Source of the DNA: an uncultured Bacillota bacterium
GTDB lineage: Bacteria; Bacillota_I; Bacilli_A; RF39; UBA660
Assembly (NCBI GenBank): GCA_946540075.1
Contig: CAMNHZ010000008.1
Location: 1-23,501 of the forward strand
Length of the DNA stretch: 23,501 nucleotides
Reading direction: 5' to 3'
Positions within the stretch are counted from its first letter, which is position 1. Each line of letters begins with the position of its first letter. Positions 1 through 7,636 of this stretch are shown here, in pieces. The notes under the pieces are model-generated. The model was given only the letters and a program-made list of their open reading frames with translations. It had not been told where the DNA came from and ran no database searches. A program made the translations under genes and the position numbers.

Positions 1-1
1 T

Positions 2-397
2 GGAAATAAGAAAATACTTATAGTAGATGATAATAAATTAAATATAAAAGTTGCAAGAAGAGCATTATCTGGTTTTGATTTTGATATTGATGAGTGCTGT
101 GATGGACAGGAATGTTTAGATAAAGTTATTAATGGAAATGAATATGATTTAATATTAATGGATATTATGATGCCAAATATGGGTGGAGAAGAAACTTTAC
201 ATAAACTAAAAGAAATTCCTAACTTTAATATACCTACAATTGCTTTAACAGCAGATGCAGTTGCAGGATCAAGAGAAAAATATATAGGAGAAGGATTTGT
301 TGATTATATAGCTAAACCTTTCTCTAAAGATCAAATAAAAGAAAAGTTAGATTTAGTTTTTAAATCACAGGTATCTAATTATAATAAAAATAACTAA
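2..397 (+). CDS. Response-regulator receiver domain, C-terminal part of a larger protein (5' truncated)
   Basis: The reading frame is open from the window edge to a TAA stop, so the true start lies upstream. The visible 131 residues are a complete CheY-like receiver domain. It begins with a KKILIVDDN strand carrying the acidic pair, then the phospho-acceptor Asp in the segment LILMDIMMPNMGG, the conserved Thr/Ala region IALTADA, and the switch Lys in IAKPF. It would accept a phosphoryl group from a histidine kinase. The opening DDNKLNIKVARRAL is typical of receiver domains fused to the C-terminus of hybrid sensor kinases, and no DNA-binding domain follows the receiver. I therefore infer a hybrid histidine kinase, but a stand-alone receiver cannot be excluded because the upstream part is not visible. 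The ATG at 158 is internal to the domain and is not a real start. Confidence 0.85.
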   Translation, partial: GNKKILIVDDNKLNIKVARRALSGFDFDIDECCDGQECLDKVINGNEYDLILMDIMMPNMGGEETLHKLKEIPNFNIPTIALTADAVAGSREKYIGEGFVDYIAKPFSKDQIKEKLDLVFKSQVSNYNKNN

Positions 398-425
398 AAA
401 AGTTCACTAATTAGTGAACTTTTTA
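397..425 (+). terminator. Intrinsic terminator after the receiver-domain gene
   Basis: A perfect inverted repeat with AGTTCACTAA and TTAGTGAACT arms, extended by A and T runs, is followed by TTTTT. It begins on the stop codon. Because of its symmetry it could also work on the other strand. Confidence 0.9.
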
Positions 426-456
426 TTATAAAATTAAATTTTATGGTTAGTTTTAC

Positions 457-485
457 TTGTATTTTATAGTTTTTTATATTATATT
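457..485 (+). promoter_or_regulatory. Possible sigma-A promoter for ackA
   Basis: TTGTAT (457-462) and TATATT (480-485) are separated by 17 bases and lie about 30 bases before the ackA start. The match is moderate in very AT-rich DNA. Confidence 0.4.
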
Positions 486-515
486 ATTAAACATATTGTT
501 GGAGGAAATAAAAAA

Positions 516-1757
516 ATGAAAGAAAAATATTTAGTTATAAATGCAGGTAGTTCATCATTGAAATTTTCATTGTATGATATGCCTGAAGCAAATGAAATAG
601 TTAATGGTTATGTTGAAAAAATAGGAAAAGAAGATAGTTTTTATACATTAAAATTTAATGATAAAAAAATAGAAAAGAGTGCTAGAATCAACACACATAC
701 TGATGCTGTTCAAATAATGTTGAAGGAATTACTTTCTAATAATTTTATTAATAGTATTGATGAAATTAAGGGTATTGGACATCGTGTTTTACATGGTGGA
801 GAATTCTATTCTGAATCAACATTAATTGATGATGAAGTTTTAAATAATATTAAGAGTCTTACTAAGTTAGGACCTTTACATCATCCTGGAGAAGTAGCAG
901 GAATTGAAAGTATGATGGAATTATTACCTGGTGTACCACAAGTTGCTGTATTTGATACTGCATTTCACCAGACTATGCCAGCTGATAATTATTTATACGC
1001 TGTTCCATATGATTGGTATGAAGAAAATGGTGTTCGTAAATATGGATTCCATGGGACTAGTCATAAGTATATAACAGAGTTTATGAAAAATCATTATAGA
1101 AACCCTAATGTTAATCTTATTGTATGTCATATTGGTAGTGGTGCTAGTATATCATGTATTAAAGATGGAAAATGCTATGATACTACTATGGGATTAACCC
1201 CATTAGATGGATTAGTTATGGGAACAAGATCTGGAGCTATTGATCCATCTATAGTTGAATATATTTGTAAAGAAAGAAATATGACTGTTCAAGAAGTTAC
1301 AAATGCATTAAATAAAGAAAGTGGACTATTAGGTGTTTGTGGTTATAATGACTTTAGAGATTTAGAAGAATTAGCTGCTAAAGGTAATAAGAAAGTTAAA
1401 ATGGCAATTAATGTATTTAAAAACTCTATTATTAAGTATATTGCACAATACTATTTTGAATTAGAAGGAAAAGTAGATGCAATCGTATTTACGGCAGGTG
1501 TTGGTGAAAATGCTATTGATTTAAGAGCCGATATCGTAAACTCTATTTCTAATGTTATGTCTATAACACTTAATAAGGAAGCTAATGATAATATTGCTAA
1601 ATTTAAAGATATACAATCTGGAATTATAACTACGCCAAATTCTAAGTGTGACGTAATTGTTATGCCAACAAATGAAGAGTATATGATATTAAAAGATACT
1701 TTAGATATTAGTAAATCTCTTGAAGATGGTAAACAATTAAAAAAAGTAAGAAGATAA
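516..1757 (+). CDS. ackA: Acetate kinase
   Basis: Interconverts acetyl phosphate + ADP and acetate + ATP in the cytoplasm, the ATP-yielding step of acetate fermentation. The 413-residue length is normal for the family. The ASKHA-fold motifs appear in order: NAGSSSLKF at residues 9-17, GHRVLHGG with Arg90, the catalytic Asp147 in FDTAFHQTMP, GFHGTSH with His179, HIGSGAS at 205-211, Arg238 in MGTRSGAIDPS, and AGVGENA with Glu331 near the C-terminus. The start is fixed by GGAGGA at 501-506, nine bases before the ATG. It is a single-gene unit between two terminators. Phosphotransacetylase (pta), its usual metabolic partner, is not adjacent in this window. Its presence suggests a fermentative metabolism. 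Confidence 0.97.
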   Translation: MKEKYLVINAGSSSLKFSLYDMPEANEIVNGYVEKIGKEDSFYTLKFNDKKIEKSARINTHTDAVQIMLKELLSNNFINSIDEIKGIGHRVLHGGEFYSESTLIDDEVLNNIKSLTKLGPLHHPGEVAGIESMMELLPGVPQVAVFDTAFHQTMPADNYLYAVPYDWYEENGVRKYGFHGTSHKYITEFMKNHYRNPNVNLIVCHIGSGASISCIKDGKCYDTTMGLTPLDGLVMGTRSGAIDPSIVEYICKERNMTVQEVTNALNKESGLLGVCGYNDFRDLEELAAKGNKKVKMAINVFKNSIIKYIAQYYFELEGKVDAIVFTAGVGENAIDLRADIVNSISNVMSITLNKEANDNIAKFKDIQSGIITTPNSKCDVIVMPTNEEYMILKDTLDISKSLEDGKQLKKVRR

Positions 1758-1770
1758 TTATATTAAGAAA

Positions 1771-1806
1771 GAATTTCATTTGCAAATATGCAGTGAAATT
1801 TTTATT
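1771..1806 (+). terminator. Intrinsic terminator after ackA
   Basis: AATTTCA pairs with TGAAATT, an inner TGCA/TGCA pair extends the stem, and a T-rich tract follows. Confidence 0.8.
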
Positions 1807-1844
1807 ATCTGTTATTAATATTCTATATAAAAATAACTATAATG

Positions 1845-1853
1845 TGTTATAAT
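1845..1853 (+). promoter_or_regulatory. Extended -10 promoter for gltX
   Basis: TGTTATAAT is a full extended -10 element, 30 bases before the start codon. A second TATAAT overlaps at 1838-1843. I see no good -35 box for either. Confidence 0.55.
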
Positions 1854-1882
1854 AGTAAAGAATAAAACGAAAGAGGGATTTT

Positions 1883-3541
1883 ATGACAAATAAAGATTTA
1901 GCTAATCTTATGTTTCCGAGTATTAAACATGATACTGATTTTTATGAGAACAAATATAAAGAACGTAATTTAAAAGAAGGTGCAATAGTTACTAGATATG
2001 CACCAAGTCCAACTGGATTTGTACATATGGGAGCATTATATGCATCTTTTATCGCAAGTCATATGGCACATCAAACTGATGGAATAATGTTTTTACGTAT
2101 TGAAGATACTGACCAGGAAAGAAAAGTTGAAAATGGAGTAGTATCAATTATTAAAGATTTAAATGATTTTGGAATAGCTTTTGATGAAGGTATGACAAGT
2201 GAAGATGATGAGATAGGTGAGTATGGTCCATATACCCAAAGCAAAAGAAAAGAAATCTATCAAACATATGTTAAATCTTTAGTTGAGAAAGGTCTTGCAT
2301 ATCCATGTTTCTGTACTAAAGAAGAATTGGATAAGATAAGAGAAGATCAGGCTAAAATTAAAACACGTATTGGTTATTATGGTAATTGGGCTAAATATCG
2401 TAATTTGAGTATTGATGAAGCTATTACTAGAATTAAGAATGGTGAAGAATATGTTGTAAGATTAAAATCACCTGGTGACTTCAATCGTAAGATTAGAGTA
2501 AAAGATTGTATTCGTGGTGTGATAGAATTTCCAGAACATGATATAGATGATGTTATATTAAAAAGAGATGGACTTCCAACATATCATTTTGCTCATGCAA
2601 TAGATGATCATTTAATGCATACAACTCATGTAATTAGAGGAGATGAATGGGTATCAAGCTTACCATTACATATTCAGTTATTCCAAGTTTTAGGTTTTAA
2701 AGCACCTAAATATGCTCATATATCACCACTTGAAAAAATAGATGGAGATGTACGTCGTAAATTAAGTAAGAGAAAAGATCCAGAGGCAGCAGTTAGTTAT
2801 TATGCTAAGCAGGGTATACCAAAAGAAGCTGTTATGATTTATCTTGCTACTGTTAGTAACTCTAACTTTGAAAGATGGTTTGAAACTAATCCAAAGGCAT
2901 CTTTAAATGATTTTAAAATGGAATTTAATAAAATGAGTAAGAGTGGATCATTATTTGATTTAGAAAAATTATTGAATATTTCTAAGAATTATATTTCTAA
3001 ATTACCAGCTACTAAAGTATATGATGATGCACTTACATGGGCAAGTGAGTATGATGATGAGTTAAAAGATTTACTTGTTAAATATAAAGAATATTCTACT
3101 AATATATTTAATATTGAAAGAGAAAGAAAGAAACCTCGTAAAGATTATAGTTCTTATAGTGATATAAAAAATCAAATATGGTATATGTTTGATGAATTAT
3201 ATAATCCAAATGATGAAGATTATGAATTTGGAAAAATTAATGATTATAATGAAATTAAAACTATATTAGATGAATATATTAATAATTATTATAATGAAGA
3301 AGATGATGAATCTACATGGTTTAATCGTATGAAAGAATTATGTGATAAATTAGGTTATGCATCTGATATGAAGCAATATAAAGAAGATCCTAGTAAGTTT
3401 AAAGGTAATGTTGCTGATGTTAGTATCGTTTTAAGAGTTGCTTTAACTACTAAAGCTATGACACCTAATTTATATGATATTATGAAATTATTAGGTTATA
3501 ATCGTATAAAAGATCGTTACAATAAATTTATAACAAAATAG
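1883..3541 (+). CDS. gltX: Glutamyl-tRNA synthetase
   Basis: Charges tRNA-Glu with glutamate using ATP. It is a class I synthetase. The HIGH-type signature is PSPTGFVHMG at residues 41-50 and the KMSKS-type loop is KLSKR at 293-297. The C-terminal half is the helical anticodon-binding region. At 552 residues it is longer than the roughly 470-500 residue enzyme of most bacteria and matches the longer variant I associate with clostridia. The extra length is an N-terminal extension of about 35 residues plus a charged segment around residues 410-480. Whether it also misacylates tRNA-Gln for the GatCAB route cannot be read from the sequence. The start is supported by AGAGGG about seven bases upstream. 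A weak hairpin separates it from the desulfurase gene, so limited read-through is likely. Confidence 0.95.
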   Translation: MTNKDLANLMFPSIKHDTDFYENKYKERNLKEGAIVTRYAPSPTGFVHMGALYASFIASHMAHQTDGIMFLRIEDTDQERKVENGVVSIIKDLNDFGIAFDEGMTSEDDEIGEYGPYTQSKRKEIYQTYVKSLVEKGLAYPCFCTKEELDKIREDQAKIKTRIGYYGNWAKYRNLSIDEAITRIKNGEEYVVRLKSPGDFNRKIRVKDCIRGVIEFPEHDIDDVILKRDGLPTYHFAHAIDDHLMHTTHVIRGDEWVSSLPLHIQLFQVLGFKAPKYAHISPLEKIDGDVRRKLSKRKDPEAAVSYYAKQGIPKEAVMIYLATVSNSNFERWFETNPKASLNDFKMEFNKMSKSGSLFDLEKLLNISKNYISKLPATKVYDDALTWASEYDDELKDLLVKYKEYSTNIFNIERERKKPRKDYSSYSDIKNQIWYMFDELYNPNDEDYEFGKINDYNEIKTILDEYINNYYNEEDDESTWFNRMKELCDKLGYASDMKQYKEDPSKFKGNVADVSIVLRVALTTKAMTPNLYDIMKLLGYNRIKDRYNKFITK

Positions 3542-3564
3542 CACTATATTAATAGTGTTATTTT
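3542..3564 (+). terminator. Weak hairpin between gltX and the cysteine desulfurase gene
   Basis: CACTAT and ATAGTG form a six-base stem with a four-base loop, followed by TTATTTT. The stem is short and AT-rich, so it may only attenuate transcription. No separate promoter for the next gene is evident. Confidence 0.45.
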
Positions 3565-3580
3565 AAAAGGAAGTGATAAC

Positions 3581-4702
3581 ATGATATATTTAGATTATAG
3601 TGCAACCACACCAGTTAATAAAGAGGTGTTAGAAACATTTAATAAAGTTTGTTTAAACTATCCAGGTAATGCTAATTCAATTCATAAACTTGGAATATTA
3701 AGTAAGGAATTAGAACAAAACGCTACTAAGCAAATTGCTAATCTTTTAAATGTTGATCCTAGTAGTATTATATATACAAGTGGATCTAGTGAATCAAATA
3801 ATTTAGCTATTAAAGGATTAATAAAGGCTTATCCTAATCGTGGTAAACATATAATAACTACTAGATTAGAACATTCTTCAATATTAGAACCATTAAAGGA
3901 ATTAGAAAAAGAAGGATATAAGATAAGTTATTTAAAATTAAATCAAGATGGTACAATTGATTTAGATAATTTAAAAGAATTACTTAAAGAAGACACTATT
4001 TTAGTTACTATATCTTCTGTTAGTAGTGAATTAGGTATATTACAACCAATCGAAGAAATTGCTAAATTATTAAAGAATTATCCTAGATGTTTTTTCCATG
4101 TTGATGCTACTCAATCAATAGGTAAAGTTAATGTTGATTTTAGTAATGTTAACTTAGTTAGTTTTTCTGCCCATAAATTCTTTGGATTAAAAGGTGTTGG
4201 TGCTTTAATTAGAAATGATGTTATGTTAAAACCAATAATTGCTGGTGGTGATAGTACTACTATATATCGTAGTGGAACACCAGCTCTTCCTCTTATAGTA
4301 TCTTTATCAAAAGCACTTAGATTAGCTTTAGAAAACTTAGATGATAAATATAATTATGTAAAGAATCTTAATAATGATTTAACAAACTATCTATCTAGTT
4401 TTGAAGGTATTCATATTAATTCAACAAATAAGAGTATTCCTCATATTTTAAATTTTAGTATTAGTGGAATAAAACCTGAGACTATGATTCATGCATTAGA
4501 AGAACATGAAATATATTTATCAACTAAAAGTGCTTGTTCAAATAGTAAAAAAACATCAGTTTCTGTACTAGAACTTACAAATAATAAAGATTATGCTAAT
4601 TCAAGTATAAGAATAAGTTTGTCATATTTAACTAAGAAAGAAGAAATAGATATATTTAAAAAAGTATTTAAAGATTGTTATGATAGGTTAAGATTGAAAT
4701 GA
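3581..4702 (+). CDS. Cysteine desulfurase (NifS/IscS family)
   Basis: A PLP enzyme that converts cysteine to alanine and passes a persulfide sulfur to Fe-S assembly or tRNA thiolation. It has 373 residues, full length for the family. The PLP Schiff-base lysine is K199 in SFSAHKFFGLKG, with H98 (LEHSS), D175 and Q178 (DATQS) forming the cofactor pocket. The persulfide Cys is C319 in KSACSNSKK. Some usually conserved positions differ: the NNE before the LGILQPI segment reads SSE, and the GGGQE-type loop reads GGDSTTIYRSGT, so it belongs to a divergent subgroup. No thiI, mnmA, iscU or sufU lies next to it, so its sulfur acceptor is unknown. The stop overlaps the next gene in an ATGA junction, implying translational coupling with a CPHC redox protein. 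This is the only TGA stop in the window. Confidence 0.9.
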   Translation: MIYLDYSATTPVNKEVLETFNKVCLNYPGNANSIHKLGILSKELEQNATKQIANLLNVDPSSIIYTSGSSESNNLAIKGLIKAYPNRGKHIITTRLEHSSILEPLKELEKEGYKISYLKLNQDGTIDLDNLKELLKEDTILVTISSVSSELGILQPIEEIAKLLKNYPRCFFHVDATQSIGKVNVDFSNVNLVSFSAHKFFGLKGVGALIRNDVMLKPIIAGGDSTTIYRSGTPALPLIVSLSKALRLALENLDDKYNYVKNLNNDLTNYLSSFEGIHINSTNKSIPHILNFSISGIKPETMIHALEEHEIYLSTKSACSNSKKTSVSVLELTNNKDYANSSIRISLSYLTKKEEIDIFKKVFKDCYDRLRLK

Positions 4703-5241
4703 AAAAAATATTAGTTATAATTATGCTATTAATATTATTTAATATATATAGTGTAAATGCTAAAGAAAGAGTTAATTTATATTTATTTCATGGAAAGGAA
4801 TGTCCTCATTGTAATGAAGAAATTAAATACTTGAATAAGTTAACTAAAAAGTATAAGAATGTTCATATTAAGTATTATGAAGTTTGGCATAATAAAAATA
4901 ATAATGAACTTATGAAGAGTGTTAAGAATTCGTTTGATATAAACTCTAAAGGTGTACCTTTAACTGTTATTGGTCATTATAAATTTTTAGGATTTAGTGA
5001 AAATACTAAAGAACAAATAAAGCAAGCTATAGAGGATTGTTCTTATGAAAAATGTATTGATGTTATTAGAGTTAATAAAAAAATTAATATTAAAAAGTAT
5101 TTAAAGGTTAAGAATCAAGTTATTAAAAATAGAATAAAAAGAGAAAAACATATAGAAAAAATAAAGTATTTAACCTCTTTATGTACATCATTTGTACTAT
5201 TTATAAACTTAATAATATTATATAAATATATCTATGATTAA
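4699..5241 (+). CDS. Membrane-anchored thioredoxin-fold protein with CPHC motif
   Basis: 180 residues. An N-terminal hydrophobic segment (residues 4-20, ending SVNA) looks like a signal peptide or anchor. It is followed by a thioredoxin-like beta strand and the active-site motif CPHC (C35-C38) in HGKECPHC, the same dipeptide as DsbA. A GVPLTVIG segment supplies the cis-Pro loop of the fold. A basic stretch precedes a second hydrophobic segment at about 157-176 that probably spans the membrane. It is likely an extracytoplasmic thiol-disulfide oxidoreductase or a glutaredoxin-like protein; its substrates are unknown. Its ATG overlaps the stop of the cysteine desulfurase gene, and its own ribosome binding site is weak, so it is probably translated by coupling. 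A frr promoter begins at the base after its stop. Confidence 0.75.
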   Translation: MKKILVIIMLLILFNIYSVNAKERVNLYLFHGKECPHCNEEIKYLNKLTKKYKNVHIKYYEVWHNKNNNELMKSVKNSFDINSKGVPLTVIGHYKFLGFSENTKEQIKQAIEDCSYEKCIDVIRVNKKINIKKYLKVKNQVIKNRIKREKHIEKIKYLTSLCTSFVLFINLIILYKYIYD

Positions 5242-5270
5242 TTGACAATTATTTTTCTAAAATGTATACT
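5242..5270 (+). promoter_or_regulatory. Sigma-A promoter for frr
   Basis: A consensus TTGACA (5242-5247) and TATACT (5265-5270) are exactly 17 bases apart. The -35 starts immediately after the preceding stop codon. Confidence 0.85.
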
Positions 5271-5294
5271 TATTATAGTGAAAGGATGAATTAA

Positions 5295-5837
5295 ATGGAT
5301 GATATAATATTAGAAGCTGAAACTAATATGGAGCAAGCTATTGAAAATATGAAAAAACGTTTTGTTAATGTTCGTGCAGGAAGAGCAAATCCAACTATTT
5401 TAGATGGAGTAGAAGTAGATTATTATGGTACTAAAACACCACTTAAACAACTTGCTACAATTGCTATACCTGAGGCACGTCAATTATCAATAAAACCATA
5501 TGATAAATCTTCACTTCAAGCTATTGAAAAAGGAATTTATGAAGCTAATATAGGTCTTACTCCAAATAATAATGGGGAAGTAATTATACTTAATATTCCA
5601 GCTTTAACTGAAGAAACAAGAAAAGAATATGTAAAACAAGTAAAATCTATGTGTGAAGATGCTAAAGTAGCTTTTAGAAATGCAAGACAAGATGCTAATA
5701 ATAGTATTAAAAAATTAGAAGTTTCAGAAGATGATAAAAAAGCATCTCAAGAAGATGTTCAAGAACTTATTAATAAATATAATAAGATAGCAGATGAATT
5801 ACTTAAAGAAAAAGAACAAGAACTTATGACAGTATAA
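5295..5837 (+). CDS. frr: Ribosome recycling factor
   Basis: Splits the post-termination ribosome together with EF-G. The 180 residues are near the usual 185. Family hallmarks are the N-terminal helix with MKKRFVNVRAGRANP, the YYGTKTPLKQLATI hairpin domain, and the C-terminal helices with EETRKEYVKQVK and RNARQDANNSIKKLE. The start follows AAAGGA at an appropriate distance. In most Firmicutes frr sits behind pyrH in a tsf-pyrH-frr run. Here it is a single gene with its own strong promoter and terminator, so that arrangement has been broken up in this lineage. Confidence 0.97.
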   Translation: MDDIILEAETNMEQAIENMKKRFVNVRAGRANPTILDGVEVDYYGTKTPLKQLATIAIPEARQLSIKPYDKSSLQAIEKGIYEANIGLTPNNNGEVIILNIPALTEETRKEYVKQVKSMCEDAKVAFRNARQDANNSIKKLEVSEDDKKASQEDVQELINKYNKIADELLKEKEQELMTV

Positions 5838-5866
5838 TCTAGTTTTTAAACTAGATTTTATTTTTT
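5836..5866 (+). terminator. Intrinsic terminator after frr
   Basis: AATCTAGTTT pairs with AAACTAGATT around a two-base centre, followed by a T-rich run. The stem overlaps the frr stop codon. Confidence 0.88.
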
Positions 5867-5881
5867 AACCGTTTTAAATTG

Positions 5882-5911
5882 TTTACATATTATAACTTAG
5901 CATGTTATAAT
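5882..5911 (+). promoter_or_regulatory. Promoter for the AI-2E/alaS operon
   Basis: TTTACA (5882-5887), an 18-base spacer and TATAAT (5906-5911) preceded by TG at 5903-5904 make a good extended promoter. It should drive the three genes through alaS. Confidence 0.75.
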
Positions 5912-5942
5912 TATATATGGATAAGAAAGAAATGGGATTGGT

Positions 5943-7064
5943 ATGAAAGAAAAAATAGATGTAAAAAATGTAAATAGTATTATAGGATTATCTAAGAGAA
6001 TATTAAAGATATTATATTTTTTATTAATTATAGTGGCAATATATTCTGTTACTTTAATTGTAAAAGAATGGCATATATTATCTTTTTTTAAGGTAATACT
6101 TAGTATTTTAGCGCCTTTATTTATTGGTATATTAATTGCTTGGTTGTTTGATCCTTTTGTTACATGGTTAGGTAAAAAGGGAATGAGAAGGAGTATTGGA
6201 GCAACTGTTACTTATGTATTATTTTTAGGTGTTTTAATCTTAATAGTAACATCAATTATTCCGATACTTTATCAACAATCAACTGATTTTGTTAAGATGA
6301 TTCCTAATATGGCTTCTGAATCTAAAGAGTCTATTAATAATGCTTTATCTGGAATTAGAAATATTGGTGGCATTAATATTGATCAAGTAAAGGATAGTAT
6401 TTTTAATCATATTGAAAAGCTTATATCATCATTTAGTAATAACTTACCAGGTATGGCAATTGTTACTATAAAATCTGTCTTCTCCGGAGCAGGGATTTTA
6501 ATCGTAGGTTTAGTAATTGGTTTCTATTTATTACTTAGCTTTGATAATATTGATAATATATTAACGTTTTTACCAGGTAGATCAGAGAAGTTTGCTCGTG
6601 AATTGATACATGAAATTAATATATCATTAAGAGGATATGTTATAGGTGCAATATGTGATGCAACATTAATTTTTGTAGTAACTAGTATTGTATTTAGTTT
6701 TATTGGTTTAAGGGGATCATTGTTATTTGGTTTATTTTGTGGTATAACTAATATTATTCCTTATGCAGGACCTTATATCGGTGGAGTACCTGCCGTAATA
6801 GTTGGGTTTTCAATGAGTCCAACTATAGGAATTCTTACTTTATCTTCAATATTTATAATTCAATTTATTGAGGGTAATTTCTTACAGTCATTAATACTTA
6901 GTAAGACAACAAAATTACATCCTGTTACAATTATAATTGGTCTTTTAGTATTTGGTCATTTCTGGGGTGTAATTGGGATGGTCATTTCTACACCAGTAAT
7001 TGCTACTGTAAAAACAATTGTTAAATTTATCAATGAGAGATATAGTATATTAGATTTTAATTAG
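5943..7064 (+). CDS. AI-2E family transporter (YdiK/PerM-like membrane protein)
   Basis: 373 residues of a polytopic inner-membrane protein. Two hydrophobic segments sit at about 24-42 and 50-70, one follows at about 86-108, and a soluble stretch at about 110-160 leads into further segments that include a long C-terminal cluster. The family signatures are the LRGYVIG segment and the NIIPYAGPYIGGVPA motif in the second half, with GHFWGVIGMVISTPV near the end. The family name comes from E. coli TqsA. Most members have no proven substrate and some are cation/proton antiporters, so AI-2 transport should not be assumed. The ribosome binding site is weak (GGGATTGG region). It is the first gene of an operon with the downstream kinase-like gene (11-base gap) and alaS; a functional link is not evident. 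Confidence 0.85.
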   Translation: MKEKIDVKNVNSIIGLSKRILKILYFLLIIVAIYSVTLIVKEWHILSFFKVILSILAPLFIGILIAWLFDPFVTWLGKKGMRRSIGATVTYVLFLGVLILIVTSIIPILYQQSTDFVKMIPNMASESKESINNALSGIRNIGGINIDQVKDSIFNHIEKLISSFSNNLPGMAIVTIKSVFSGAGILIVGLVIGFYLLLSFDNIDNILTFLPGRSEKFARELIHEINISLRGYVIGAICDATLIFVVTSIVFSFIGLRGSLLFGLFCGITNIIPYAGPYIGGVPAVIVGFSMSPTIGILTLSSIFIIQFIEGNFLQSLILSKTTKLHPVTIIIGLLVFGHFWGVIGMVISTPVIATVKTIVKFINERYSILDFN

Positions 7065-7075
7065 GGGAGGTTCTT

Positions 7076-7636
7076 ATGGAAAGTAAACATCCTAAAATAT
7101 TTATAATTTGTGGTAAAGCACGTCATGGTAAAGATACTATTGGTGGCTTTATAAAAGATTATTATGATAAAAAGAATAAAAAGGGATTACGTCTTGCTTA
7201 TGGTGATTATATTAAGAACTATGCTAAAGCTATTTCTGGTTGGGATGGTAATGAAGAAACCAAACCACGTGAATTATTACAAAAACTAGGTACAGATATA
7301 ATTAGAAATGATCTTGGTAGTATGTTTTTTGTCGAAAAAATGTGTGATGATATAAAAGTTTATTCATATTTTATGGATTATTTATATATTAGTGATGGAA
7401 GATTTCATGAAGAAGTTGATACACCAAGAGATATGTTTGATAATGTAATTGTTATACGTGTTAATCGTAAAAATTTTGTTAGTCCTTTAACTATCGAACA
7501 ACAAAATCATTTAACAGAAACTGCGTTAGATGATTATGATAATTATGATTATGTTATTGATAATTCTGGAACACTAGATGAATTAAAAGATAAAGTGTTT
7601 AAAATACTTGAGGAGGTAGAGAATCATGAATCTTAA
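7076..7636 (+). CDS. P-loop NTPase resembling deoxynucleotide monophosphate kinase
   Basis: 186 residues. A Walker A motif GKARHGKDT lies at residues 13-21, the variant with Asp before the final Thr seen in dNMP-kinase-like and dephospho-CoA-kinase-like proteins. Further parallels are RELLQKLGTDIIR, the strand and turn YLYISDGRFHEE, and the LTETALDDYDNYDYVIDNSGT segment followed by a C-terminal helix, all of which occur in phage-type deoxynucleoside monophosphate kinases. Phosphorylation of a nucleotide is therefore the best guess, but the substrate is unknown. The start is supported by GGGGAGG just upstream. It overlaps alaS by 11 bases, and the alaS ribosome binding site lies inside its last codons, so the two are cotranslated. 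Confidence 0.65.
   Translation: MESKHPKIFIICGKARHGKDTIGGFIKDYYDKKNKKGLRLAYGDYIKNYAKAISGWDGNEETKPRELLQKLGTDIIRNDLGSMFFVEKMCDDIKVYSYFMDYLYISDGRFHEEVDTPRDMFDNVIVIRVNRKNFVSPLTIEQQNHLTETALDDYDNYDYVIDNSGTLDELKDKVFKILEEVENHES
7611..7615 (+). promoter_or_regulatory. Ribosome binding site of alaS inside the upstream gene
   Basis: AGGAGG lies about ten bases before the ATG at 7626, within the last codons of the preceding kinase-like gene, and fixes the alaS start. Confidence 0.8.
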
